Assembly (NCBI GenBank): GCA_024958655.1
Contig: JANWUR010000003.1
Span: forward strand, 229,478 to 293,477
DNA length: 64,000 nt
Reading direction: 5' to 3'
From: Cyanobium sp. FGCU6
GTDB taxonomy: Bacteria > Cyanobacteriota > Cyanobacteriia > PCC-6307 > Cyanobiaceae
The notes under the pieces were generated by a model. The model was given only the letters and a program-made list of their open reading frames with translations. It had not been told where the DNA came from and ran no database searches. The position numbers and the translations under genes are program-made. Positions 40,099 through 49,268 of this stretch are shown here, piece after piece; position 1 is the first letter of the stretch, and the number at the start of each line of letters is the position of its first letter.

Positions 40099-40749
40099 AT
40101 GACCCTGCTGCTCCCTCCGCTGCTGCTGCTCACCGGCTACCTGCTGGGCTCGATCCCCAGCGGCTGGCTGGCGGGCCGCTGGCTCGCCGGCATCGACATC
40201 CGCACCCAGGGCTCAGGCTCCACCGGCGCCACCAACGTGCTGCGGGTGGTGGGCAAGGGGCCGGCCCTGGCGGTGTTCCTGGTGGATGTGCTCAAGGGAA
40301 CCGCGGCGGTGGTGCTGGCCCGCTGGCTGCTCACGCCGGCCGGAGCCCCGGGACCCGACTGGGGGGTGGACGGCTGGGTGGTGGCCGCGGGCCTCGCCGC
40401 CCTGGCCGGTCACATCTGGCCGGTGTGGCTCGGCTGGAAGGGGGGCAAGGCCGTGGCCACCGGCCTGGGCATGCTGTTGGGGCTGGCCTGGCCGGTGGGG
40501 CTGGCCTGCTTCGGCATCTTCCTCACCGTGCTGACCCTCAGCCGCATCGTCTCGCTCTCCAGCGTGGTGGCGGCGCTTTCCCTGCCGCTGCTGATGCTGG
40601 GCTGGTTCGGCAACGGGGGGCTGCGGCCCGCCTATCTGGCCCTGGCCGTGCTCACCACCGTGCTCGTGGTCTGGCGCCATCGCAGCAACATGCAGCGTCT
40701 GCTGGCCGGCACCGAGCCCCGCCTGGGCGAGAAGCGCGAACCGGCCTGA
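40099..40749 (+). CDS. plsY: Glycerol-3-phosphate acyltransferase PlsY
   Basis: 216 residues. GYLLGSIPSGWLAGRWLAGI, RTQGSGSTGATNVLRVVGKG, VFLVDVLKGTAAVVLA and AGHIWPVWLGWKGGKAVATG are the PlsY signatures, with five or more membrane helices. It transfers the acyl group from acyl-phosphate to glycerol-3-phosphate, the first step of phospholipid synthesis. Start ATG 40099, one base after the DUF3086 stop. Confidence 0.95.
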   Translation: MTLLLPPLLLLTGYLLGSIPSGWLAGRWLAGIDIRTQGSGSTGATNVLRVVGKGPALAVFLVDVLKGTAAVVLARWLLTPAGAPGPDWGVDGWVVAAGLAALAGHIWPVWLGWKGGKAVATGLGMLLGLAWPVGLACFGIFLTVLTLSRIVSLSSVVAALSLPLLMLGWFGNGGLRPAYLALAVLTTVLVVWRHRSNMQRLLAGTEPRLGEKREPA

Positions 40750-40756
40750 CTGAGCC

Positions 40757-41575
40757 TCAGGCCAGCTCCCGGCTGCGTTCCGCCGCCGCCAGCACCGCCT
40801 CCAGCAGCGCGGAGCGCAGCCCCGCCCGCTCCAGCTGGCGCAGGCCTGCGATCGTGGTGCCGGCCGGGCTGCTCACCATGTCCTTCAGCTGGCCCGGATG
40901 GAGCTCCTGCTCCTGCAGCAGCGCCGCCGTGCCGGCCAGGGTGCGATGGGCCAGGTGGTGGGCCATCGCACGGGGCAGGCCGGCGGCCACCGCACCGTCA
41001 GCCATCGCTTCGGCCACGAGCGCCACGAACGCCGGGCCGGAGGAGGTGAGGGCCAGGAATGCATCCAGCTGGGATTCAGGCAGCACCCGTACCTCGCCCA
41101 TGCGGGCGAACAGCCGACTGACCCATTCGCGCGGGCCGGCAGCCACCCCTTTTCCCCACGCCAGCCCCGTGAGGCCGGCGCGCACCAGACAGGGCGTGTT
41201 CGGCACCGCCCGCACGCAGGCCCTGTCTGGGAAAAGACGCTGCAGCCGCTCCAGACCCACTCCCGCCAGAACTGAGATCAGCAGGCCATCGGCCGGAGCC
41301 GGCACGGCAGCGGCGGCCACGGCCTCGAGCTGCTGGGGCTTGACTGCGAGAATCACCACCGGTGCGGCCCAGGCCTCGCCGGGATCGGTGCTTACCACGA
41401 GCTCGGGCCGCTCGGCAGCCAGCTCACGCACCGTTGGCTCGCTGGCCACGCAGGCCCGCACGCTCTGGGGTTCGATCAGCCCTTCGTCGAGAAGCGGAAA
41501 CAGAAGGGCACGAGCCATTCGGCCCAGGCCCACCACGCCGAGCCTCTCGGGCCCGGCCGCCTCAGACCAGGGCAT
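40757..41575 (-). CDS. proC: Pyrroline-5-carboxylate reductase
   Basis: 272 residues. [20 protein letters not shown] is the NAD(P)-binding start, with [47 protein letters not shown] and the C-terminal [20 protein letters not shown] and [20 protein letters not shown]. It makes proline from pyrroline-5-carboxylate. It runs tail to tail with plsY and overlaps the sepF end by 14 bases. Confidence 0.95.
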   Translation of the reverse strand: MPWSEAAGPERLGVVGLGRMARALLFPLLDEGLIEPQSVRACVASEPTVRELAAERPELVVSTDPGEAWAAPVVILAVKPQQLEAVAAAAVPAPADGLLISVLAGVGLERLQRLFPDRACVRAVPNTPCLVRAGLTGLAWGKGVAAGPREWVSRLFARMGEVRVLPESQLDAFLALTSSGPAFVALVAEAMADGAVAAGLPRAMAHHLAHRTLAGTAALLQEQELHPGQLKDMVSSPAGTTIAGLRQLERAGLRSALLEAVLAAAERSRELA

Positions 41576-42146
41576 CCGTACGGCCCCAGGCCGGACTCGG
41601 GGCCGCCTCCTGATCCTCGCTCACCAGGCCACCACCGCGGCTGGAGGACACAACGGTGGGAGAGGCGGCCTCCTCGCCGCCGGCGGTGGTGACCGTGACA
41701 CAGCTGGGGGCAAACAGGAAGATGCTCTCACCCACCCGCTCCTGATGGCCATCGATGGCGAAGGTGCCGCCGGCCACAAAATCCACGGCGCGCTGGGCCT
41801 GATCCGGCTCCATCATCGTGAGATTGAGGATCACGGTCTTGCGCTCACGCAGCGCCTGGATCGCGCGGGGCATCTCATCGAAGCTGCGCGGCTCCATCAG
41901 ATACACCTCAGCCACGGAGCTGGAGAGACCGGGCAGGCCGATCACGTTGGTGCCCGCGAAGGGATCGTCTGCCGTGAAGTCGCTGCCCAGCGCCAGAGGG
42001 GAAGGGGAGGTGCGGGAGGTGGAGGCCTGGTTCACCGCTGCGGTCTCGCCGATCTCGCCGGTGTCGTACTCCAGTTCGTCGTCGTACTCGCCGTCGAGAT
42101 AGTCATCTCCTGAGACGACAGCACGCAGGCGGGAGAACAACGACAC
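41562..42146 (-). CDS. sepF: Cell division protein SepF
   Basis: From GTG 42146 the product begins [20 protein letters not shown], the typical cyanobacterial SepF start. The core domain [40 protein letters not shown], and [20 protein letters not shown] with [10 protein letters not shown] follows. SepF bundles FtsZ filaments at the division site. The longer ATG at 42176 adds ten poorly conserved residues. Confidence 0.93.
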   Translation of the reverse strand: MSLFSRLRAVVSGDDYLDGEYDDELEYDTGEIGETAAVNQASTSRTSPSPLALGSDFTADDPFAGTNVIGLPGLSSSVAEVYLMEPRSFDEMPRAIQALRERKTVILNLTMMEPDQAQRAVDFVAGGTFAIDGHQERVGESIFLFAPSCVTVTTAGGEEAASPTVVSSSRGGGLVSEDQEAAPSPAWGRTDALV

Positions 42147-42210
42147 AGGGACAGCCTCAGGATGGATGCTTTGCACTTGAATAGCGTCTCACGCAAGGGG
42201 GTGCAACCTT

Positions 42211-42909
42211 TCAGGCCGGGGCCGTCGGCTCGTCCGTCCCCGGCGCAGGGGCGGGCCGCTCACCGAACAGGGCGGTGCCGAGGCGCACCCAGGTGCTGCC
42301 GGCCGCCACCGCCTCGGGCCAGTCGCCGCTCATCCCCATCGACAGGTCCTGCAACCCCAGTTCGGCGGCCAGCTCCGCGCCTTCCCGGAAGAGCAACTCC
42401 CGCTCGCCGGCCGTCAGCCCCAGAGGGGCGATCGTCATCAGGCCCGTGAGGCGCACCGCGGGCAGCCCACGCAGCTGCGGCCAGGCCGCCCGCAGCGCCT
42501 CGGGGCTGAAGCCTGCCTTGGCCGGATCGGGGCGCAGCTTCACCTGCAGCAGCAGGTTGGGCCGGAGGCCTTCCTCGGAGGCGATCCGCGCCAGCCGCTG
42601 AGCCAGCTCCAGGCTGTCCACCGAATGGATCGTGCCGAAATGGCGCAGCACGCCGCGCGCCTTGTTGGCCTGCAGACGGCCGATGAAATGCCAGTCGAGA
42701 GGGGCGATGTCGGCCAGGTCGGCCTGTTTGGCCACCGCCTCCTGCAGCCGGCTCTCGCCGAAACTGAGCTGGCCCAGAGCCGCCGCGCGCCGGATCACGC
42801 TGGCCGGCTGCCCCTTGCTCACCGCCAGCAGCCGGGCCCGGGGGGGAAGCCGGCGGCGGAACCCAGCCAATCGGGTGGCGAGGGGATCGTCCGCTCCGGA
42901 CGGCATCAT
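42211..42909 (-). CDS. pipY: PLP-binding protein PipY (YggS family)
   Basis: 232 residues. RLLAVSKGQPASVIRRAAAL carries the PLP lysine (VSK), followed by FGESRLQEAV, LDWHFIGRLQANKARGVL, IHSVDSLELAQRLARI and LSMGMSGDWPEAVAAGSTWV with RLGTALFG. It is a fold-type III PLP protein of amino-acid and vitamin B6 balance without known catalysis. It follows pipX with ten bases between, the conserved cyanobacterial pair. ATG 42909 or 42906. Confidence 0.94.
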   Translation of the reverse strand: MMPSGADDPLATRLAGFRRRLPPRARLLAVSKGQPASVIRRAAALGQLSFGESRLQEAVAKQADLADIAPLDWHFIGRLQANKARGVLRHFGTIHSVDSLELAQRLARIASEEGLRPNLLLQVKLRPDPAKAGFSPEALRAAWPQLRGLPAVRLTGLMTIAPLGLTAGERELLFREGAELAAELGLQDLSMGMSGDWPEAVAAGSTWVRLGTALFGERPAPAPGTDEPTAPA

Positions 42910-42919
42910 CCGACTGGTT

Positions 42920-43186
42920 TCAGAGGAAGGTCTGATCGAACAGTTGCCGCCAGCGGGCATGCACCTCAGGCCCCTCGCGGCGGGTGCGGGCGAGGTTCTG
43001 CTCGGCGTAATGGCGGGCATCCATCTGCGGAATCACCTCAAACGTGGCGCCGCGCGTCTGGAGGGTGACCAGAAAAAAGATGCGCTGGGCATAGAGCGTG
43101 GCATAGAGATCCCTGCTGTCAGCGACAGGGGCCACCCGGTAGAGCAGGCCGAACGTGGGGTGATTGAGGTAACGCTCTGCGCTCAC
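42920..43186 (-). CDS. pipX: PipX, NtcA coactivator and PII partner
   Basis: 88 residues from GTG 43186, against 89 in Synechococcus elongatus. SAERYLNHPTFGLLYRVAPV, LYATLYAQRIFFLVTLQTRG, FEVIPQMDARHYAEQNLART and the C-terminal helices are typical. PipX binds NtcA when 2-oxoglutarate is high and PII when it is low, linking nitrogen state to transcription. A longer ATG start at 43219 would overlap the upstream gene. Confidence 0.95.
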   Translation of the reverse strand: MSAERYLNHPTFGLLYRVAPVADSRDLYATLYAQRIFFLVTLQTRGATFEVIPQMDARHYAEQNLARTRREGPEVHARWRQLFDQTFL

Positions 43187-43208
43187 GTGGCCTGATGGGC
43201 TGCGGCCA

Positions 43209-44153
43209 TTAAAGAGCACCGACTCGCCAGCGCAGGGCCAGCAGCAGGACCAGAAACCCTCCCGCCACCATCCCGGCGCCCCCCGCCCCAGCGGAGGGCC
43301 GGGGCAACCGGTCCGGCGGCAGCCAGCGTCCGCCGCGGGCGATCAGCGCTTCAGCCCCCTGCTCAGCCCTCAATAGAACGTTGGCCAGCAACCGCTCCCC
43401 CAGGGCCAGCACCAGGGCGAGCGAGGCCTTCCAGCCCAGGGCCTTCAGGTTCAGCGAGCGGGTGGCCACCGAACGCAGCAGGTTCTGGAGCTCCTCCTGC
43501 ACCAGCGGGAGAAACCGCAGCGACAGCAGCAGGGTGAAGCCGATGCGGTCGACCGGCCAGCCCAGAACCTTCAGGGGCCTCAGGAACCAGCCGATCGCCC
43601 ACACCAGTTCCTCCGGCGTGGTGGTGAGCAGCAGCAGGTTGGCGCTGTGGATGAGGGTGAACAGAAGGGTGGCGCCGTTGAGCCCCAGCTCGGCCGACTT
43701 GCGGGTCACCACCAGCGGCCCCAGGCTCACCGGCCCGAGGGAGAGGGGCCCGACGTTCAGCAGCTCCCAGGGGAGCCCAGCCCGCGGCGGCGGCGGCGTT
43801 CCGGCGGGACCGGGCTCAAGCCGCAGCTCCTCCGGCGGGCGCTGCTGCGTTCCGGGCGCACCCCCACCGGCCGGCAGCAGGGCCGCCAGCAGCCCCACCG
43901 CCAGGGCCAGGGCCAGCAGCAGCGGCACCCCCCGCCTCCACAACCGCAGCGGCAGGCCGCTGACCAGGGTGATCAGCAGCAACAGGCCCACCAGCGACAG
44001 GCGCCAGATCGGGCCGGCCAGCACCGGGGTCATCAGGAAGGCCAGGGTCCAGGCGAACTTGAGCCGGGGATCGAGACGCCGCAGCCAGCTGCCGCGTTCC
44101 CCCTCCCCCTCATCCACGTACTGCCCGATGGGCAGCTGCCTCAGCCAGTCCAT
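43209..44153 (-). CDS. ECF-type transporter transmembrane T component (CbiQ family)
   Basis: 314 residues. After SWLRRLDPRLKFAWTLAFLM come several hydrophobic helices. DRIGFTLLLSLRFLPLVQEE and LNLKALGWKASLALVLALGE lead into LLRAEQGAEALIARG, the A-R-G coupling helix. It joins substrate-binding and ATPase parts of vitamin or metal uptake systems; partners are elsewhere. The loop at about 95-130 is long and proline-rich. It follows der by five bases and precedes pipX. Confidence 0.88.
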   Translation of the reverse strand: MDWLRQLPIGQYVDEGEGERGSWLRRLDPRLKFAWTLAFLMTPVLAGPIWRLSLVGLLLLITLVSGLPLRLWRRGVPLLLALALAVGLLAALLPAGGGAPGTQQRPPEELRLEPGPAGTPPPPRAGLPWELLNVGPLSLGPVSLGPLVVTRKSAELGLNGATLLFTLIHSANLLLLTTTPEELVWAIGWFLRPLKVLGWPVDRIGFTLLLSLRFLPLVQEELQNLLRSVATRSLNLKALGWKASLALVLALGERLLANVLLRAEQGAEALIARGGRWLPPDRLPRPSAGAGGAGMVAGGFLVLLLALRWRVGAL

Positions 44154-44158
44154 GCCGC

Positions 44159-45523
44159 TCAGCGACCGCGCGTCTGCTGGCGAGCCAGATCCCGCTCGGC
44201 GTCGCGCTGCTGCTTGCCGCGCCAGAACAGCCGGATCGGCGTGCCCTCGAAGCCCAGTCCCTCCCGGATCTGGCGTTCCACGTAGCGGCGGTAGGTGTCG
44301 CCGAACAGCTTGGGATCGTTCACAAACAGGGTGAAGCTGGGCGGCCCGCTCGCCACCTGGGTGCCGTAGTACAGCCGCCCCTGCCGCCCGCCGCGGGTGG
44401 TGGGAGGAGTTCGCCAGCGCAGGGCCTCCTGCAGCACCTCGTTCACCACCGAGGTGCTGACCCGCCGGCGGTGCTGTTCCACCGCCAGCTTCGCCAGCGG
44501 GAAGATCGCGCTCACCCGCTGACCGCTGAGGGCGGAGGTGAACAGCATCGGCGCCCAGTCGAGAAAGTAGAGCTTGGCGCGCAGCTCCTTCTCCATCGCC
44601 GGCATCGTGTGGCTGTCCTTCTCGATCGCATCCCACTTGTTGACCACCACCACACAGGCGCGGCCGGCCTCCTCGATCCGCCCCGCCAGCCGCTGATCCT
44701 GCTCGGTGACGCCATCGAGGGCATCGATCACCAGCACGCACACATCGCTGCGCTCGATCGCCTTGAAGCTGCGGTTGATGCCGAAGAATTCCGGTCCGTA
44801 ATCCACGCTGCGACGCCGGCGGATGCCGGCGGTGTCAAGCAGCTTCCAGGTGTGGCCCTCGCGCTCGATCGTCGTGTCAATCGTGTCGCGGGTGGTGCCG
44901 CGGATCGGGCTCACGATCGCCCGGTTCTCGCCGCAGATGGCATTGAGCAGGCTCGATTTGCCCACGTTGGGGCGGCCGATGATCGCCAGCTGGATCGGCG
45001 GCTCGCCCTCCTCCTCCAGCGTGGCCGGCAGGAAGCTCACCACCTTGTCGAGCAGGTCGCCGGTGCCGGCCCCGTGGATCGCCGAGATCGCGAAGGGCTC
45101 GCCCAGGCCGAGGCTCCAGAACTCCGCCGCCATCGCCAGCCCCTGCTCCGGCGACTCACACTTGTTCACCGCCAGCAGCACCGGCACGGTCTGGAAGCGC
45201 AGCCACTCGGCGATCGACTCGTCGGCGGCGGTGAGGCCCTGCTGGCCGTCGACGATCACGACGGCCACGGCGGCCTCCGCCAGGGCCAGGTTGGCCTGCT
45301 CGCGGATCTCAGGCAGGAATTCGCTGTCGTCATCGAACACCAGCCCGCCGGTGTCCACCACGCGGAACTGGCGATCACCCCAGAACCCCTCCTGATAGGT
45401 GCGGTCGCGGGTGACGCCGGGTTCATCGTGCACGATCGCCTCACGGCTGCCGCACAGACGATTGACAAGGGTGGATTTGCCCACATTGGGGCGGCCGATC
45501 ACGGCGACGACGGGCAGAGCCAA
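44159..45523 (-). CDS. der: Ribosome biogenesis GTPase Der
   Basis: 454 residues with two GTPase domains. G1 motifs are GRPNVGKST (10-18) and GRPNVGKSS (about 186-194). G3 motifs are DTGGL and DTAGI, and G4 motifs are NKCE and NKWD. A C-terminal KH-like domain ends in [20 protein letters not shown]. It takes part in 50S subunit maturation. All motifs look intact. Confidence 0.97.
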   Translation of the reverse strand: MALPVVAVIGRPNVGKSTLVNRLCGSREAIVHDEPGVTRDRTYQEGFWGDRQFRVVDTGGLVFDDDSEFLPEIREQANLALAEAAVAVVIVDGQQGLTAADESIAEWLRFQTVPVLLAVNKCESPEQGLAMAAEFWSLGLGEPFAISAIHGAGTGDLLDKVVSFLPATLEEEGEPPIQLAIIGRPNVGKSSLLNAICGENRAIVSPIRGTTRDTIDTTIEREGHTWKLLDTAGIRRRRSVDYGPEFFGINRSFKAIERSDVCVLVIDALDGVTEQDQRLAGRIEEAGRACVVVVNKWDAIEKDSHTMPAMEKELRAKLYFLDWAPMLFTSALSGQRVSAIFPLAKLAVEQHRRRVSTSVVNEVLQEALRWRTPPTTRGGRQGRLYYGTQVASGPPSFTLFVNDPKLFGDTYRRYVERQIREGLGFEGTPIRLFWRGKQQRDAERDLARQQTRGR

Positions 45524-45586
45524 GAGGCCTTATTCCTTTCACGGCGGTTCCTGTTTCGACCCTACCGCGCGCGCTTCCAGCCAGCT

Positions 45587-46099
45587 TCAGCCCACCGGCG
45601 GATCACCGGGATGGCCCTTCACCGGATCGGCGGGCACCGGCAGCAGCTCCGGCAGCGGACCGGCATCGGGCAGGCTCTCCCCCCGCGCCGCCAGCTGGGC
45701 CAGCAGCCAGTTCACCGCGGTGGCCCGACGGGTGCGCCGCGGGAAGAGCTCACCGATGCGATAGCCGGCGAAGCCCAACTGCTCCTTGAGCAATTGTTTA
45801 GAAGCCTTGGGAATGGAGCGGGTGAGGGCGACGCTGGCGGGTCGCTCGGCGATCACCTGGGGAGCCCGTGGGAAGGCGTCCCGCCATTCGGGGGGCGTGG
45901 CTGGGCCAGCCAGCCAGCCTTCGCCCCCGGGATCGGGGCCGTAGCCCAGCCGGCACCAGATGAGTTCGGCCACGAAGCGATCGCTGAGCCGATCGGCCAG
46001 CACCGCCTCCAGCAGGGCGCGGCTGAGGGGAAAGGGGGAAGGGGCTGGGACAGGCGACACGGGGGAGGGAGCCCTCGGATCCGACAATGACCTCTCCAT
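45587..46099 (-). CDS. DUF1823 family protein
   Basis: 170 residues. LLEAVLADRLSDRFVAELIW, CRLGYGPDPGGEGWLAGPAT, PPEWRDAFPRAPQVIAERPA and LTRSIPKASKQLLKEQLGFA with RRTRRATAVNWLLAQL match this cyanobacterial family of unknown function. The ATG at 46099 overlaps the ATG of the divergent dus gene within the same CATG; an internal GTG about 12 codons on is an alternative start. Confidence 0.8.
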   Translation of the reverse strand: MERSLSDPRAPSPVSPVPAPSPFPLSRALLEAVLADRLSDRFVAELIWCRLGYGPDPGGEGWLAGPATPPEWRDAFPRAPQVIAERPASVALTRSIPKASKQLLKEQLGFAGYRIGELFPRRTRRATAVNWLLAQLAARGESLPDAGPLPELLPVPADPVKGHPGDPPVG

Positions 46100-47141
46100 G
46101 ATCAGCACTCTCCCGCCCGCCCGCCTGCTCACGCCCCTGGCCCTCGAAGGCAACGGGGTGGCCCGCCGGCTGCGCTGCCGCGTGCTCCAGTCGCCGCTGG
46201 CGGGGGTGAGCGACCGCATCTTCCGCGGCCTGGTGCGGCGCTGGGCGCCGGATGCGCTGCTGTTCACCGAGATGGTCAACGCCACCAGCCTGGAGCTGGG
46301 CTTCGGTCGGGGGAAGGTGGAGGAGCTGGGGCAGGAGAGCGGACCGATCGGCGTGCAGCTGTTCGATCACCGGCCGGCGGCGATGGCGGAGGCGGCCCGC
46401 CGCGCCGAGGCCGAGGGAGCCTTCCTGATCGACATCAACATGGGCTGCCCGGTGCGCAAGATCGCCCGCAAGGGTGGCGGCAGCGGCCTGCTGCGCGATC
46501 CCGATCTGGCAGCCCGCATCGTGGCGACGGTGGCCGCGGCGGTGCGGGTGCCGGTCACGGTGAAGACGCGCCTGGGCTGGTGCCACGACTCCGCCGATGC
46601 GATCGGCTTCGCCCGCACCCTCCAGGATGCCGGCGCCCGGATGCTCACCCTGCACGGGCGCACCCGCGAGCAGGGCTTCAGCGGCCGGGCCGACTGGGCT
46701 GCGATCGCCAGGGTGCGGCAGGCCCTCACGATCCCGGTGATCGCCAACGGCGACATCCACACGCCCGAGGACGCCCTGCGGGCACTGGGGGTGACCGGGG
46801 CCGAGGGGGTGATGGTGGGGCGCGGCACGATGGGCCACCCCTGGCTGGTGGGCCGGATCGACGCGGCCCTCAGCGGCCGGCCGATTCCGCCCGAGCCGCC
46901 GGCGGCCGAGCGGATCGCCCTGGCGGCCGAGCAGCTGCGGGCCCTGGTGGCGGCGAAGGGCGATCACGGGCTGCTGATCGCCCGCAAGCACATGGGCTGG
47001 ACCTGTCAGGGATTCGAGGGTGCCGCCCGCCTGCGCCACGCCCTGATGCGGGTCCCCACGTCGGCGGAAGCGCTGGATCTGCTGCAGCGGGCCGGGGAGC
47101 AGCTGGATGCGAGGTCGGAGACGCGCACCGACCACATCTGA
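46098..47141 (+). CDS. dus: tRNA-dihydrouridine synthase
   Basis: 347 residues. LQSPLAGVSDRIFRGLVRRW, LLFTEMVNATSLELG, IGVQLFDHRPAAMAEA, DINMGCPVRKIARKGGGSGL (catalytic cysteine), VPVTVKTRLGW, MLTLHGRTREQGFSGRADWA and VIANGDIHTPEDALRAL are the FMN-binding Dus pattern. It reduces uridine in tRNA D-loops. The subtype cannot be fixed. Its start overlaps the divergent DUF1823 start. Confidence 0.93.
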   Translation: MISTLPPARLLTPLALEGNGVARRLRCRVLQSPLAGVSDRIFRGLVRRWAPDALLFTEMVNATSLELGFGRGKVEELGQESGPIGVQLFDHRPAAMAEAARRAEAEGAFLIDINMGCPVRKIARKGGGSGLLRDPDLAARIVATVAAAVRVPVTVKTRLGWCHDSADAIGFARTLQDAGARMLTLHGRTREQGFSGRADWAAIARVRQALTIPVIANGDIHTPEDALRALGVTGAEGVMVGRGTMGHPWLVGRIDAALSGRPIPPEPPAAERIALAAEQLRALVAAKGDHGLLIARKHMGWTCQGFEGAARLRHALMRVPTSAEALDLLQRAGEQLDARSETRTDHI

Positions 47142-47173
47142 GGCCGTCATCCCTGACGCAGGGGTCCTCCGGC

Positions 47174-47785
47174 TCAGGGCATCCGCAGGAGATCGCGGGT
47201 GCCGGTGATCGCCTGAACGGCCAGCAGCACCATCACCAGGAGGTTGAGCGTCAGGTGCAGCCGGCGGAAGCGCGGCTGGCGGGTGATCTCCGGCCGGGCC
47301 GCCGTGGTGAACAGAAGCAGACCGCTGAGCAGCACGCCGCTCCAGTAATGGGAGCTCCAGAAGCCGGCGCTGAAGGGGTTATCCGACAGGCGCCAGATCT
47401 CCGGCTGGCTGCCGAGAGCGAGCAGGCCGGCCCAGCAGAGCAGCGCGAAACAGGCCCGCAGCGCGGCTCGCCGCACCTGCAGCAGGGCCACAAGGGTGCC
47501 GCCGCTCACCAGCCCCAGCAGCAGCAGGCGAGGCACGCCGCCTGAGGGCCAGCCGTTGGCGAGCAGCGAGAAGACCATCGCGATCAGCACCGCCACCACC
47601 ACGCCAGCCGTCACCCAGGCGCCATGGGCGGCATGCTCCACCGGCACCAGATCGGGCTGCCGGGTGATCCCCAGGCGCTTCTCCCGCACCAGGATCCCAA
47701 GCCTGATCGTGGCGCCCACAACCGGATACACGAACAGGATCACCAGCACCGGATGCAACAGCCCCAGCCAATGGATGACGGTCAT
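47174..47785 (-). CDS. DUF4079 family membrane protein
   Basis: 203 residues with about six helices: LLHPVLVILFVYPVVGATIR, HAAHGAWVTAGVVVAVLIAM, LLLLGLVSGGTLVALLQVRR, and a C-terminal SSHYWSGVLLSGLLLFTTAA with LHLTLNLLVMVLLAVQAITG. Histidines in HP, HGAW, SSHYWSG and RLHLTLN suggest heme binding similar to small cytochromes, by inference. The start overlaps the cobI stop. Confidence 0.75.
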   Translation of the reverse strand: MTVIHWLGLLHPVLVILFVYPVVGATIRLGILVREKRLGITRQPDLVPVEHAAHGAWVTAGVVVAVLIAMVFSLLANGWPSGGVPRLLLLGLVSGGTLVALLQVRRAALRACFALLCWAGLLALGSQPEIWRLSDNPFSAGFWSSHYWSGVLLSGLLLFTTAARPEITRQPRFRRLHLTLNLLVMVLLAVQAITGTRDLLRMP

Positions 47786-48570
47786 GGCAACACCTCCGGC
47801 GAGCCCTGGCGGATCAGCAACAGGGAAAAGTAAGGCTGCGCCTCCGCCGGCACCTGATCGGCGACGACGAGCAGCTGATCGCTCCAACCCACCCGGCGAG
47901 CGAACAGGGCACCCGCGAGCAGGCCCCGATTCGCCAGAAGCGGCTGGACCCAGCGCCAGCGGCGTCCCAGCTTGAGCAGGGCCAGCACCGTGCCGTTGGC
48001 GGCCGCCTGGTCGAGCACGGCCTCGAGCTCCTCCTGGCGATCCGGCGTGGGACGGATGAGCAGGCCTTCCTGCTGCAGCGCCAGCGGCCAGGGCATGCCC
48101 AGAGTGGAGGCCATCGCTGCCGCCGCCGCCACGGCCGGCACCCCCGGCACCACCCGCACCGGGCAGTGCGGATGGCGCTCCGCCAGGGCCAGCAGCACAT
48201 AGGAGCAGCTGGCATACAGCGAGGCATCCCCCTCGCACAGCAGCACCACCGCTGCGCCGGCGGCCACCTCGGCGGCCAGGGCATCGGCGGCGGCATGCCA
48301 GGCACGGCGGCGGGGCTCCGCCTCCTCCACCATCGGAAACAGCAACGGCCGATGGCTCTGCCCAGGCGCGATCCAGGGAGCGGCGATGCGGGCCGCCATG
48401 CCCTCGGCTCCGGGTTCGGCGACGGGGTAGGCCACCAGCGACGCCGCAGCGATCGCCCGCACCGCCGCCACGGTGAGCAGATCCGGATCGCCAGGGCCTA
48501 CCCCCACCAGCGTCAGACCGGGAGCAGCCACTGCCGCCGCGGTCCGGAGATCCCGATCCAGCACCATCAC
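47782..48570 (-). CDS. cobI: Precorrin-2 C20-methyltransferase
   Basis: 262 residues. LTLVGVGPGDPDLLTVAAVR is the SAM-binding start of corrin methylases. ASLVAYPVAEPGAEGMAARI, VVLLCEGDASLYASCSYVLL and VRVVPGVPAVAAAAA are typical of CobI/CbiL. It methylates precorrin-2 at C20 in cobalamin synthesis. It overlaps the following DUF4079 gene by four bases. Confidence 0.9.
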   Translation of the reverse strand: MMVLDRDLRTAAAVAAPGLTLVGVGPGDPDLLTVAAVRAIAAASLVAYPVAEPGAEGMAARIAAPWIAPGQSHRPLLFPMVEEAEPRRRAWHAAADALAAEVAAGAAVVLLCEGDASLYASCSYVLLALAERHPHCPVRVVPGVPAVAAAAAMASTLGMPWPLALQQEGLLIRPTPDRQEELEAVLDQAAANGTVLALLKLGRRWRWVQPLLANRGLLAGALFARRVGWSDQLLVVADQVPAEAQPYFSLLLIRQGSPEVLP

Positions 48571-48670
48571 GTCCTCGCTGCGTCACAGCCCTCGGCAGCC
48601 TGCCAGTGACTGTCCCAGCCGCGGCTCGCCCCCCTAGGGGAATAACCTCCTTCAGGGCTATGGCACAGCG

Positions 48671-49243
48671 GTGAGCCAGTTACAGATCTTTCCTGTGGAG
48701 GCCCCTGGCCGTCCCCTCCCCTCGCTGTCCAGCAACGATCCGGCCCTGATCGCGGCGGAGCTGGGCCAGCGCGGCATCGGCTTCGAGCGCTGGCCGGCGC
48801 GGGTGGGCCTGGCCGCTGACGCGACCACGGAGCAGGTCCTTGCGGCGTACGCCCCGGAAATCGAGCGGGTGCAAGGCCTGGGCCGCTATCCCACAGTGGA
48901 TGCCATCCGCCTGACACCGGAGCATCCGGATCGCGTGGCCCTGCGCGAGAAGTTTCTCGCCGAACACACCCACAGCGAAGACGAGGTGCGCTTCTTCGTC
49001 GAGGGCAGGGGCCTGTTCTGCCTGCACCTCGGCGCCGAGGTGCTGCAGGTTCTCTGCGAGGCCGACGATTGGATCCGGGTGCCAGCCGGCACGAAGCACT
49101 GGTTCGACATGGGTCCCAGGCCGCAGTTCACCGCGATCCGCTTCTTCGACAATCCCGAGGGCTGGGTGGCCCGGTTCACAGGCGATGCGATCGCCCAGCG
49201 CTATCCGTTGCTGGATGGTGAGCGCACGGCTGTTACCGGCTGA
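48671..49243 (+). CDS. mtnD: Acireductone dioxygenase
   Basis: 190 residues from GTG 48671. The metal site is EHTHSEDEVRFFVEGRG (two histidines and a glutamate near 97-105) with a later histidine in GTKHWFDMG. It oxidises acireductone in the methionine salvage pathway. mtnB and mtnC lie 13 kb further on in the window, so the pathway is split into two loci. Confidence 0.93.
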   Translation: MSQLQIFPVEAPGRPLPSLSSNDPALIAAELGQRGIGFERWPARVGLAADATTEQVLAAYAPEIERVQGLGRYPTVDAIRLTPEHPDRVALREKFLAEHTHSEDEVRFFVEGRGLFCLHLGAEVLQVLCEADDWIRVPAGTKHWFDMGPRPQFTAIRFFDNPEGWVARFTGDAIAQRYPLLDGERTAVTG

Positions 49244-49268
49244 GCGCGGCGATCGAGGACCGCTGCCC

